Source of the DNA: Eudoraea sp.
GTDB taxonomy: Bacteria > Bacteroidota > Bacteroidia > Flavobacteriales > Flavobacteriaceae
DNA length: 7,918 nt
Assembly: GCA_013042125.1 (NCBI GenBank)
Contig: JABDQS010000207.1
Coordinates: 1 to 7,918 of the forward strand
Direction of reading: 5' to 3'
Shown: piece after piece, positions 1 to 5,807 of the stretch
Numbering within the stretch: the stretch's first letter is position 1
Layout: each line of letters starts with the position of its first letter
Notes under the pieces: generated by a model
The model's database searches: none
Told to the model about the DNA's origin: nothing
The model's input: the letters and a program-made list of their open reading frames with translations, nothing else
Translations under genes and position numbers: made by a program

Positions 1-110
1 ATGATTTGCCAAAGGTCTTTTTATACCTTGGGTGATATTAGCTTATATCATGTGTAGGGAAGGTTATCTTAAGGCTAAAATAAGCAGATCTTCATGAAGA
101 AAAAAAATTT
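1..110. other. Upstream flank, no gene assigned
   Basis: I cannot assign a gene here. On the + strand two frames are open from the window edge: one ends at a TGA at 33-35 and one at a TAG at 55-57. Either could be the last codons of an upstream gene, but the peptides are too short to recognise. An imperfect inverted repeat (arms 9-16 and 25-32, one mismatch) has no T tract after it, so it is not a convincing terminator. A perfect 12-base palindrome lies at 89-100. Confidence 0.3.
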
Positions 111-137
111 TGTAACAATTTTCGTTATAGTTCGTCT
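111..137 (+). promoter_or_regulatory. Candidate ECF-type (autoregulated) promoter
   Basis: TGTAAC at 111-116 and CGTCT at 133-137 are separated by 16 bases. An AAC-containing -35 element with a CGTC-type -10 element at this spacing is the classic signature of promoters read by ECF sigma factors, which often activate their own operon. Transcription would begin near 143-146, leaving a leader of about 17 bases to the ATG at 162 or about 47 to the ATG at 192. The assignment is from pattern and position only. A second TGTAACA at 144-150 has no matching -10 element and is probably chance. Confidence 0.6.
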
Positions 138-161
138 AGATTATGTAACACAACTAATTAG

Positions 162-701
162 ATGGTCCATACAACCGCCGATCAACTACTAATGACACAA
201 ACAGAGTTTTTACATCTTGTAATGCCCTTTAAGGACAAATTGTACCGGCTGGCTAAAAGACTGTTAGTGTCTTCTGAAGAGGCTGAAGATGCCACTCAGG
301 AAGTGTTGATGAAACTATGGGCCAAAAAGAAGGGAATGGGTCGTTACAGAAATGTGGAGGCCTTTGCGATGACAATGACCAAGAATTTTTGCCTGGACAG
401 ACTTAAATCAAAACAATCCGGGAACTTAAAATTAGTTCATAGTAATTATGCAGATGAGTCTAGATCGTTACAAAGACAGGTTGAGGTTATTGATAGTGTG
501 CAATGGGTTGAGAAGATCATGGACACTTTGCCCGAACAGCAAAAATTGGTCTTACAATTAAGAGATATTGAGGAATACAGTTTTGATGAAATTGCAGAAA
601 TGCTAGATATGCAGCCAACTGCCGTTAGAGTTGCCTTGTCGAGGGCTCGTAAAGCTGTAAGAGAAAAACTAGTAGAAAAACACAACTATGGAATTAGATA
701 G
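162..701 (+). CDS. RNA polymerase ECF-type sigma factor
   Basis: This is a sigma-70 family factor of the extracytoplasmic function class, which directs RNA polymerase to a small regulon in response to an envelope signal. Region 2 covers about residues 25-92 and includes the diagnostic stretch EDATQEVLMKLW (42-53), which contacts core polymerase and the -10 element. Region 4 covers about 117-170, with LPEQQKLVLQLRD followed by a helix-turn-helix (about 139-167, ending SRARKAVR) for the -35 element. There is no region 3 or extra C-terminal domain, as usual for ECF factors. I give the first ATG after the candidate promoter. The ATG at 192 (MTQTEFLHLV) is at least as likely, because similarity to family members I recall begins there. 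The 3' end overlaps the next gene by 14 bases, which implies translational coupling to a probable anti-sigma partner. Confidence 0.95.
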   Translation: MVHTTADQLLMTQTEFLHLVMPFKDKLYRLAKRLLVSSEEAEDATQEVLMKLWAKKKGMGRYRNVEAFAMTMTKNFCLDRLKSKQSGNLKLVHSNYADESRSLQRQVEVIDSVQWVEKIMDTLPEQQKLVLQLRDIEEYSFDEIAEMLDMQPTAVRVALSRARKAVREKLVEKHNYGIR

Positions 702-1107
702 AATAGAAAGATTACTCGAAAAATACTTTGAGGCTCAGACCACAGAGTCCGAAGAGCAGGTCTTACGGGATTATTTTACCGGAGACAACGTGGCAGAACA
801 TTTGGAACAATACAGTAGCATGTTCTCTTATTTCTCGAGTGCCAAACAAGAACGGTTTACGAAGCAGGTGCCATTAAAAACTAAGAAAGTGTATTACAGG
901 TGGATATCCGTTGCTGCCGTTGTCGTTTTAGCGTTTGGAATATATTTTGGTAATCAATACCAGGAAAAAAGGGAAGCAGAATACGCCTACCTTCAAACAA
1001 AGAAGGCCCTTGGTCTTCTGGCCGAAAATTTGGATCGTGGAACCAAAAAAGTGGCTTATTTGCATGAATTTGAAGAAACAAAACAAAAAATTTACAAAAA
1101 CAATTAA
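688..1107 (+). CDS. Small single-pass membrane protein, probable anti-sigma factor
   Basis: This 139-residue protein has an acidic N-terminal segment of about 70 residues (starting MELDRIERLLEKYF, helical in character), one transmembrane helix at about 72-88 (ISVAAVVVLAFGIYFG), and a charged tail of about 50 residues. An N-in topology would put the first part in the cytoplasm, where it could hold the sigma factor, and the tail in the periplasm as a sensor. Position supports this: the start codon lies inside the sigma gene (14-base overlap). It contains no cysteine at all, so the HxxxCxxC zinc motif of ZAS anti-sigma factors is absent and I see no known anti-sigma domain. The name is therefore inferred from context and topology. 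Similar short proteins follow ECF genes in other flavobacteria. The gene lies 11 bp before the first DUF4252 gene. Confidence 0.8.
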   Translation: MELDRIERLLEKYFEAQTTESEEQVLRDYFTGDNVAEHLEQYSSMFSYFSSAKQERFTKQVPLKTKKVYYRWISVAAVVVLAFGIYFGNQYQEKREAEYAYLQTKKALGLLAENLDRGTKKVAYLHEFEETKQKIYKNN

Positions 1108-1118
1108 AAAACAACAGT

Positions 1119-1667
1119 ATGAAAAAGTTATTAGTATTAATGGCAATAGCACTACTTCCATTTGCGGGGTTCTCACAATCTATCTTCGATAAATTCGAAG
1201 ATATGGATGAGGTAAGTTCCGTGATCGTGAATAAGAACATGTTCGATCTTCTTGTAAAAATGGATGTGAATGTCGATGAGCCCGAGGCCAGAGATGCGAT
1301 GGAAATTGCCAAGAGCCTTAATGGATTAAAGGTTTTCGTAACAGAAGACAAGGGTATTTCCGCAGATATGAAGTCTACGGTAGACCGTTATTTGAAAAAT
1401 GCATCTTTGGAAGAGCTGATGCGTGTAAAGGACAAGGACGCGAATGTGAAGTTCTATATCCGCAAAGGAAAGGATGAGGACCACGTAAGCGAACTACTAA
1501 TGTTCGTAACCGGGATCCAGAATACCGATGTAGAGATCAATGATCGCAAGATAGAAACGGTACTGCTAACGCTTACCGGCGATATAGACCTCACTAAAAT
1601 TGGTGCCTTGACAAAGAAGATGAATTTGCCAAAGGAATTAAATCAAATAGAGAAAAAGAAATCCTAA
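1119..1667 (+). CDS. DUF4252 family protein, secreted to the periplasm
   Basis: This 182-residue protein matches the DUF4252 family, whose function is unknown. It begins with a type I signal peptide: MKK, a hydrophobic core (LLVLMAIALLPFAGF), and likely cleavage after Ser19 in GFSQ, leaving an N-terminal glutamine. The mature part alternates predicted helices and strands. Family features I recognise are the MFDLL segment near the start, LNGLKVFVTED in the middle, and the LEELMRVKD...VKFYIRKGK stretch followed by SELLMFV. The C-terminus is lysine-rich. The start is the only sensible one, because the signal peptide begins there, 11 bp after the membrane-protein stop. It is probably expressed with the sigma factor and is therefore a likely effector or signal component of the envelope response. 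No catalytic motif is visible. Confidence 0.85.
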   Translation: MKKLLVLMAIALLPFAGFSQSIFDKFEDMDEVSSVIVNKNMFDLLVKMDVNVDEPEARDAMEIAKSLNGLKVFVTEDKGISADMKSTVDRYLKNASLEELMRVKDKDANVKFYIRKGKDEDHVSELLMFVTGIQNTDVEINDRKIETVLLTLTGDIDLTKIGALTKKMNLPKELNQIEKKKS

Positions 1668-1678
1668 CAATGGAAAAG

Positions 1679-1719
1679 AGGACCATAGGTACTTCTGTAA
1701 AGGGAGTACCTTGGGTCTT
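1679..1719 (+). promoter_or_regulatory. Imperfect inverted repeat between the two DUF4252 genes
   Basis: The arms GACCATAGGTACT (1681-1693) and AGTACCTTGGGTC (1705-1717) pair at 11 of 13 positions around an 11-base loop, including seven consecutive outer-loop pairs (AGGTACT with AGTACCT). One A-T pair and one G-T pair extend the stem to 1679 and 1719. No T tract follows, so it is not a standard terminator. In an mRNA covering both DUF4252 genes it could act as a partial terminator, a processing or stability element, or, as DNA, a protein-binding site. The role is inferred; the pairing is seen. Confidence 0.5.
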
Positions 1720-1745
1720 ATAACCAATTATTCAATCATATAATC

Positions 1746-2285
1746 ATGAAAACGATCACTCGAATACTACCACTAATCACAGTTGTACTTTTTATAGGCT
1801 GTTCATCAACTCAAAGTTTACAGGAATATTACGTAGACAGCGCCGAGAATCCTAATTTCATTTCCCTGGACCTACCTGCAAGTATCCTTAACCTTGAGGA
1901 GGCAGATCTAACCGAATCACAGAGAACAGCTGTACAATCCCTGAGAAAGCTAAATGTATTGGCATTTAAAAAAACCGCTTCGAATACTACAGAATATGAA
2001 GTTGAAAAGGGAAAGGTTAATGCAATTTTAAAAAATAAGGACTTTAAGGAGTTGATGAAGCTAAATTCCTCATATGGCAAGGGTTTTGTAAAATACCTGG
2101 GAGAAGAAGATGCCATTGATGAGGTGATCATCTACGGCAATAGCAATGACAAGGGTTTTGCCCTGGTAAGAGTCCTTGGAAAGGATATGAATCCGGCTTA
2201 TTTAGTTCAATTGATGCAGGCACTTCAAAAATCTGATTACAATGGAGAGGGTCTGGGAGAGATAGGTCAATTCATAAAAGGGTAA
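1746..2285 (+). CDS. DUF4252 family lipoprotein
   Basis: This 179-residue second DUF4252 protein is a diverged paralogue of its upstream neighbour. The N-terminus is a lipoprotein signal peptide ending in the lipobox LFIGC, so Cys19 would be lipidated and the protein tethered to a membrane facing the periplasm. Similarity to the first paralogue is clearest where VNAILKNKDFKELMKLNSS matches VDRYLKNASLEELMRVKDK, followed by a short strand region (VKYLGEEDAIDEVIIYG) and a C-terminal strand-helix (FALVRVLGKDMNPAYLVQLMQAL). It follows 78 bp after the first copy, with a hairpin between, and is followed by a strong terminator, so it is probably the last gene of the ECF operon. Function is unknown. 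A secreted and a lipid-anchored copy side by side suggests complementary roles at the envelope. Confidence 0.85.
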   Translation: MKTITRILPLITVVLFIGCSSTQSLQEYYVDSAENPNFISLDLPASILNLEEADLTESQRTAVQSLRKLNVLAFKKTASNTTEYEVEKGKVNAILKNKDFKELMKLNSSYGKGFVKYLGEEDAIDEVIIYGNSNDKGFALVRVLGKDMNPAYLVQLMQALQKSDYNGEGLGEIGQFIKG

Positions 2286-2309
2286 TAAGACCATATTGTA
2301 AAGGTTTAG

Positions 2310-2340
2310 ACCTGTCTGTTTCCCCGGGCAGGTTTTTTTT
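2310..2340 (+). terminator. Rho-independent terminator of the ECF operon
   Basis: ACCTGTC (2310-2316) pairs with GGCAGGT (2327-2333), with one G-T pair, around a loop of about 10 bases. The stem runs directly into eight T residues (2333-2340). It starts 24 bases after the DUF4252 lipoprotein stop and 15 bases separate its end from the convergent purB stop. On the opposite strand the T tract would be upstream of the stem, so it should mainly stop + strand transcription. Confidence 0.88.
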
Positions 2341-2354
2341 GTACTAAAAAGATC

Positions 2355-3698
2355 TTAAATACCCGTGTAATTGCCGGGGGTAATTGCCTTTAGTTCGGCT
2401 TTTACCACATCAGATACCTTCAGGGTCTCAATAAACTGTCCAATCGAATCCTTGGTGATAGCCTTATTTGTCCTTGTAAGCTCTTTTAAGGCCTCATAAG
2501 GATCAGGATAGCCTTCGCGTCTTAAAATGGTCTGAATGGCCTCTGCTAGCACCGCCCAATTGTTTTCCAGGTCCTTTTCAATTTTATCTGCGTTTAACAG
2601 AAGTTTCCCCAGGCCTTTTATAGTAGCCTGCATGGCAATAAGCGTGTGAGCAAAAGGAACCCCAATGTTTCTTAGCACCGTACTGTCTGTCAGATCGCGT
2701 TGTAGCCTCGAGATAGGCAGTTTAGCTGCAAGATGCTCATAAAGTGCATTGGCAATTCCCAGGTTTCCTTCAGAATTCTCAAAGTCGATCGGATTCACCT
2801 TATGTGGCATTGCAGAAGATCCTACTTCGCCTTCTTTGATCTTCTGTTTAAAATAGTCCATGGAAATATAGGTCCATAGGTCTCTATCGAGGTCAATCAA
2901 GATCGTATTGATCCTCTTCAGGCCGTCGAACAGGGCCGCCATATGATCGTAATGTTCTACCTGAGTTGTAGGGAACGAATGGTAAAGCCCTAATTGCTGC
3001 TGAACAAAATCTTGCCCGAACTGTCGCCAATCTATATTTGGATAGGCCACATGGTGGGCATTGTAATTCCCTGTGGCACCTCCAAACTTGCAGGCTGAAG
3101 GGATATCGTTCAACAAATTGAATTGTTCCTCTAGCCGGGTCACAAATACATTTAATTCTTTTCCGAGTCTGGTAGGGGAGGCAGGCTGCCCATGGGTCCT
3201 TGCTAGCATCGGCACCTTTTCCCATTCTTTTGCCAGTGTTTTCAATTTTTGCAACAATTCGGAATATTGCGGCACATATACTTCATTCATTGCTTCCCTG
3301 AGGGACAAAGGAATGGCAGTATTGTTTATATCCTGAGAGGTTAGTCCGAAATGGATAAATTCCTTAAAACTGGATAGATCCAGGTCTTTAAACTTTCCTT
3401 TTATAAAATATTCAACAGCTTTTACATCGTGGTTGGTGGTTTTTTCAATCTCCTTGATCGCCAAGGCGTCCTCAGTTGAAAACTCCAGGTAGATCTTTCG
3501 TAAAGCCTCGATTTTTCCTGGTTGAATGGACTCTAATTGGGGAAGGGGTAAAGCTGTCAAGGCAATAAAATACTCTATCTCTACACGTACCCTGTATTTC
3601 ATCAGGGCTTCTTCGGAAAAGTAAGAAGATAAGGGAGCAACTTTACTCTTGTAACGCCCATCTATAGGGGAAATAGCCTTTATTTCGTTAGAGATCAT
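2355..3698 (-). CDS. purB: Adenylosuccinate lyase (PurB)
   Basis: PurB is a cytoplasmic, homotetrameric purine-biosynthesis enzyme. It removes fumarate from SAICAR to give AICAR and from adenylosuccinate to give AMP. The 447-residue protein is of the E. coli-like type in the fumarase/aspartase superfamily. Visible landmarks are SPIDGRY near the N-terminus, TTNHDVKAVEYF (from about 87), TSQDIN (from about 120), RTHGQP with the catalytic-region His169, and the superfamily signature GSSAMPHKVNP (about 293-303) carrying the catalytic serine loop. The C-terminus ends at NYTGI, about ten residues shorter than the E. coli protein, which I recall as usual in flavobacteria. I chose the ATG at 3698. 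The frame can be extended to a TTG at 3731, but that codon lies inside the -7 promoter box, so it cannot be transcribed from it. It ends convergently on the ECF operon terminator. Confidence 0.97.
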   Translation of the reverse strand: MISNEIKAISPIDGRYKSKVAPLSSYFSEEALMKYRVRVEIEYFIALTALPLPQLESIQPGKIEALRKIYLEFSTEDALAIKEIEKTTNHDVKAVEYFIKGKFKDLDLSSFKEFIHFGLTSQDINNTAIPLSLREAMNEVYVPQYSELLQKLKTLAKEWEKVPMLARTHGQPASPTRLGKELNVFVTRLEEQFNLLNDIPSACKFGGATGNYNAHHVAYPNIDWRQFGQDFVQQQLGLYHSFPTTQVEHYDHMAALFDGLKRINTILIDLDRDLWTYISMDYFKQKIKEGEVGSSAMPHKVNPIDFENSEGNLGIANALYEHLAAKLPISRLQRDLTDSTVLRNIGVPFAHTLIAMQATIKGLGKLLLNADKIEKDLENNWAVLAEAIQTILRREGYPDPYEALKELTRTNKAITKDSIGQFIETLKVSDVVKAELKAITPGNYTGI

Positions 3699-3728
3699 AG
3701 GATGTGAGATCAAATAAATCAGAAAGCG

Positions 3729-3736
3729 CAAAGATA
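3729..3736 (-). promoter_or_regulatory. purB promoter, Bacteroidota -7 box
   Basis: On the - strand this reads TATCTTTG, a perfect match to the Bacteroidota housekeeping -7 consensus TAnnTTTG. It lies 30 bases upstream of the purB ATG, giving a leader of about 20-25 bases. The -33 element is weak: only TTTCC-like sequence occurs at about the right distance. The box shows that purB can be transcribed independently of the sirtuin gene upstream. Confidence 0.7.
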
Positions 3737-3829
3737 GCCATTAGTTTTGAGTTGGAAAGGACTCCCTGGATTGATGCAAGGCATAGCGGGATACTGGATT
3801 ATCAGCATATCGCAACTCCGGATCAATAA

Positions 3830-4525
3830 TCAAAGAAAAGAATCCAACAAAGAATTCACCAGTTCAGGCACACCCTCTGACGCCTTCTTGGCAATTACCT
3901 GAAGGTTAAATTCGTCTGAGCGAACAATAGCAGGTTTAGGATCAATGAAATAAACCGGTGTTCCCGGCCTGGCATAATACATCAGACTGGATGCAGGATA
4001 CACCTGCATTGAAGTGCCTATAATGATCAGAATATCTGCCATGGAAGTAAGGTTGGCCGCCTGTGGTAATAGGGGAACTTCCTCACCAAACCAAACAATA
4101 TGAGGTCTTAGCTGATGGCCCCGGTCACACAGATTACCTAGAATTAAATCTTTTTTCCACTCATACACCGTGTAAGGTGGTACTGTGCTTCTTACTTTGA
4201 AGAGCTCGCCGTGAAGGTGTAAGACATCTGTGCTGCCAGCTCTTTCATGAAGATCATCCACATTTTGGGTAATGACAGTAACCTTGTAATGATCCTCAAG
4301 GGTGGCCAGGGCATTGTGTCCTTCATTCGGTTTTGCTTTTAGCAGTTGTTTGCGGCGTTCATTGTAAAACTCAAGGACCAGATCGGGATTGGCTCGGAAT
4401 CCCTGAGGTGAGGCAACTTCCATTACGTCGTGTCCTTCCCAAAGTCCATCGGCATCTCTGAATGTTTTCAATCCGCTATCTGCGCTCATGCCCGCACCTG
4501 TGAGTACTATGATATTTTTGCCCAT
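3830..4525 (-). CDS. cobB: SIR2 family NAD-dependent protein deacylase, CobB/SIRT5-like
   Basis: Sirtuins remove acyl groups from lysine side chains using NAD+, giving nicotinamide and O-acyl-ADP-ribose. The 231-residue protein shows the Rossmann-fold motif GAGMSADSGLKTFR (10-23), TQNVDDLHERAG (86-97), the catalytic histidine in LHLHGELF (His105), RPHIVWFGE (140-148) and GTSMQVYPA (170-178). Tyr54 and Arg57 in FYNERR match the Tyr-x-x-Arg pair that class III sirtuins (SIRT5, CobB) use to bind the carboxylate of succinyl- or malonyl-lysine, so desuccinylase activity is likely. Unusually, the small zinc domain is stripped down: between the catalytic His and RPHIVWFGE there is only one cysteine (Cys133) where canonical sirtuins have four. 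It lies 131 bp upstream of purB on the same strand and diverges from the methyltransferase gene. The start ATG is directly before the hydrophobic first strand. Confidence 0.93.
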   Translation of the reverse strand: MGKNIIVLTGAGMSADSGLKTFRDADGLWEGHDVMEVASPQGFRANPDLVLEFYNERRKQLLKAKPNEGHNALATLEDHYKVTVITQNVDDLHERAGSTDVLHLHGELFKVRSTVPPYTVYEWKKDLILGNLCDRGHQLRPHIVWFGEEVPLLPQAANLTSMADILIIIGTSMQVYPASSLMYYARPGTPVYFIDPKPAIVRSDEFNLQVIAKKASEGVPELVNSLLDSFL

Positions 4526-4568
4526 GTTACTACTTTCTCTAAAATTACGTTTTTATTATATTCGAATT
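4526..4568. promoter_or_regulatory. Divergent intergenic region, sirtuin and TrmH-like genes
   Basis: Only 43 bp separate the two start codons, so both promoters and leaders must fit here or reach into the genes. A near match to the TAnnTTTG box occurs on each strand: TACGTTTT at 4546-4553 (+) and TAATTTTA at 4540-4547 (-). Each differs from the consensus at the last base, they overlap, and no good -33 TTG sits at the right distance. The promoters are therefore weakly supported, but the shared location suggests linked control. Confidence 0.35.
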
Positions 4569-5225
4569 ATGGAAGATCCTGCCTTAGTTGCCTATTTGGA
4601 GTCCTTTGTTTCTGAGGACCGACTTAAGCGTTTTGAAGACGTTCTGGCCTATCGAACCAAATATTTAACGGTAGTAATGGAGGATGTATATCATTTGCAC
4701 AATGCCAGTGCGGTGATTCGCAGTGCAGATATTTTTGGAATACAGGAGGTTCATGTCATTGAACAAAGATTCACCAAAAGGGTAGATAAAAAAATAGCAT
4801 TGGGAGCCCAGAAATGGACAGATATCCTGAGGTATGGATCAACAGAAGATTGTCTGCGTACATTAAAAAAAAGCAATTACACAATCGTAGCCACTACACC
4901 AAGGAATGATGCTTTATCTATTGAAAAATTGAACATAAGCGGGAAGATCGCTTTTCTGTTTGGAGCTGAAAAAGAAGGACTGAGCACTGCTGCAAAGGAA
5001 CAGGCAGATAAGTTGGTCCATATCCCCATGGTTGGTTTTACGGAAAGTCTGAATGTTTCTGTTGCAGCTGCCATCATATTACAGCAGATGACCACTAAGC
5101 TTCGCGAATCAGCTATACCTTGGCAATTGACCGATGATGAAAAGGAGGCAAAAAGATTGGATTGGATCAAGAAATCAATTAAGGATATCGATCAAATTAT
5201 AGAACGATATAGGGCTGAGATATAG
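4569..5225 (+). CDS. TrmH family RNA 2'-O-ribose methyltransferase (SPOUT)
   Basis: This 218-residue SPOUT-fold enzyme would transfer a methyl group from S-adenosylmethionine to a ribose 2'-OH in RNA, in the cytoplasm. The best match is TrmH, which makes Gm18 in tRNA. Motif 1 is VVMEDVYHLHNASAVIRSAD (35-54), with Asn45 and the conserved Arg51. Motif 2 is IAFLFGAEKEGLS (127-139), with the conserved glutamate. Motif 3 is HIPMVGFTESLNVSVA (151-166), with Ser-Leu-Asn of the trefoil knot. The length is close to E. coli TrmH (about 229 residues) and there is no N-terminal L30-like domain as in RlmB. The exact substrate cannot be read from sequence. I chose the ATG at 4569. An in-frame ATG at 4488 would add 27 hydrophobic residues read antisense to the sirtuin start and is unlikely. 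Confidence 0.92.
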   Translation: MEDPALVAYLESFVSEDRLKRFEDVLAYRTKYLTVVMEDVYHLHNASAVIRSADIFGIQEVHVIEQRFTKRVDKKIALGAQKWTDILRYGSTEDCLRTLKKSNYTIVATTPRNDALSIEKLNISGKIAFLFGAEKEGLSTAAKEQADKLVHIPMVGFTESLNVSVAAAIILQQMTTKLRESAIPWQLTDDEKEAKRLDWIKKSIKDIDQIIERYRAEI

Positions 5226-5235
5226 AAAGAAGTTG

Positions 5236-5243
5236 TATCTTTC
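5236..5243 (+). promoter_or_regulatory. Possible -7 box before the SRPBCC gene
   Basis: TATCTTTC matches the Bacteroidota -7 consensus TAnnTTTG except for the last base. It lies 26 bases before the ATG at 5270 and just after the methyltransferase stop. No TTG is seen at the -33 position, so the SRPBCC gene may instead be read through from the methyltransferase gene. Confidence 0.35.
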
Positions 5244-5269
5244 AATTGATCCAACTAATTGATACACAA

Positions 5270-5797
5270 ATGTATATTGCACTTTATATTGTTATCGCCC
5301 TGGTCGGAATTATACTTTTTCTGGCCCTTATCGCACCAAAGTCATATGACGTAAACAGATCCGTTGAGATCGCCAAACCAAAGTCTGAGGTCTTTGAATA
5401 CATCAAGTATTTAAAGAACAATGATACCTGGTCCCCCTGGGCAAGAAGAGATCCAAATATGGAGAAGAAGTTTACCGGAACTGATGGTGAAGTAGGTGCC
5501 GTTAGCTATTGGAATGGGAACAAAGAAGTAGGGGAAGGAGAGCAGGAGATCACAAAGATAATTCCCGGGGAAAGAATAGAAGGAGAGTTAAGATTCCTTA
5601 AACCGTGGAAATCTACTTCAGATTGTTATCTGGATGTTGAAGAAGGCACTAACAAAGGAACTAAAGTGACCTGGGGCTTTAAAGGAAAAAACAAGTTCCC
5701 TATGAGCATCATGATGCTTTTTATGAGCATGGATAAGATGGTTGGGAAAGACTTTGAAGAAGGGCTGGCATCGCTTAAAATGCAAATGGAATCCTAA
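5270..5797 (+). CDS. SRPBCC family protein with N-terminal membrane anchor
   Basis: This 175-residue protein begins with one hydrophobic helix at about 3-21 (MYIALYIVIALVGIILFLAL), followed by a START/Bet v 1-like (SRPBCC, polyketide cyclase 2) domain to the end. That fold forms a hydrophobic ligand pocket. Typical features are the opening strand VNRSVEIAKPKSEVFEYI, the WSPWARRDPN stretch (about 54-63), the GAVSYWNG and GEGEQEITKIIPGERI strands, and the long C-terminal helix (MDKMVGKDFEEGLASLKMQM). The ligand or reaction is unknown. The anchor is typical of a Bacteroidota subgroup and probably tethers the domain at the inner membrane. I chose the ATG at 5270; the frame also opens at a TTG at 5246. 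It lies 44 bp after the methyltransferase gene and 10 bp before the VOC gene, with which it is probably co-transcribed. Confidence 0.87.
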   Translation: MYIALYIVIALVGIILFLALIAPKSYDVNRSVEIAKPKSEVFEYIKYLKNNDTWSPWARRDPNMEKKFTGTDGEVGAVSYWNGNKEVGEGEQEITKIIPGERIEGELRFLKPWKSTSDCYLDVEEGTNKGTKVTWGFKGKNKFPMSIMMLFMSMDKMVGKDFEEGLASLKMQMES

Positions 5798-5807
5798 TCT
5801 AATCACT

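Noticed and set aside
9..32. Hairpin near the left edge as terminator of an upstream gene
   Set aside because: The stem has a mismatch and no T tract follows on either strand.
881..1351. Long open frame on the - strand across the membrane-protein and first DUF4252 genes
   Set aside because: It is fully antisense to two well-supported genes, its composition is serine- and phenylalanine-rich without any recognisable domain, and it spans an intergenic gap with no start signal.
24..1716. TACCTTGGGT occurs at 24-33 and 1707-1716, each time as the right arm of an imperfect hairpin
   Set aside because: Ten-base matches are expected by chance several times in a window of this size, and the left arms and loops differ, so I do not call a repeat family.
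2893..3225. 110-residue open frame inside purB
   Set aside because: It is on the same strand as purB in another frame, within highly conserved catalytic sequence; no domain is recognisable.
3737..3829. Possible inverted repeat or terminator between the sirtuin and purB genes
   Set aside because: Only short, poorly aligned complementary pieces are present and no T tract follows on the - strand.
4488..4568. N-terminal extension of the TrmH-like protein from the ATG at 4488
   Set aside because: The 27 extra residues are read antisense to the sirtuin start, are unlike TrmH N-termini, and would remove the divergent promoter region.
5742..5807. N-terminal extension of the VOC protein from the ATG at 5742
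   Set aside because: It overlaps the SRPBCC gene's C-terminal helix in another frame, and the VOC fold begins only after the ATG at 5808.
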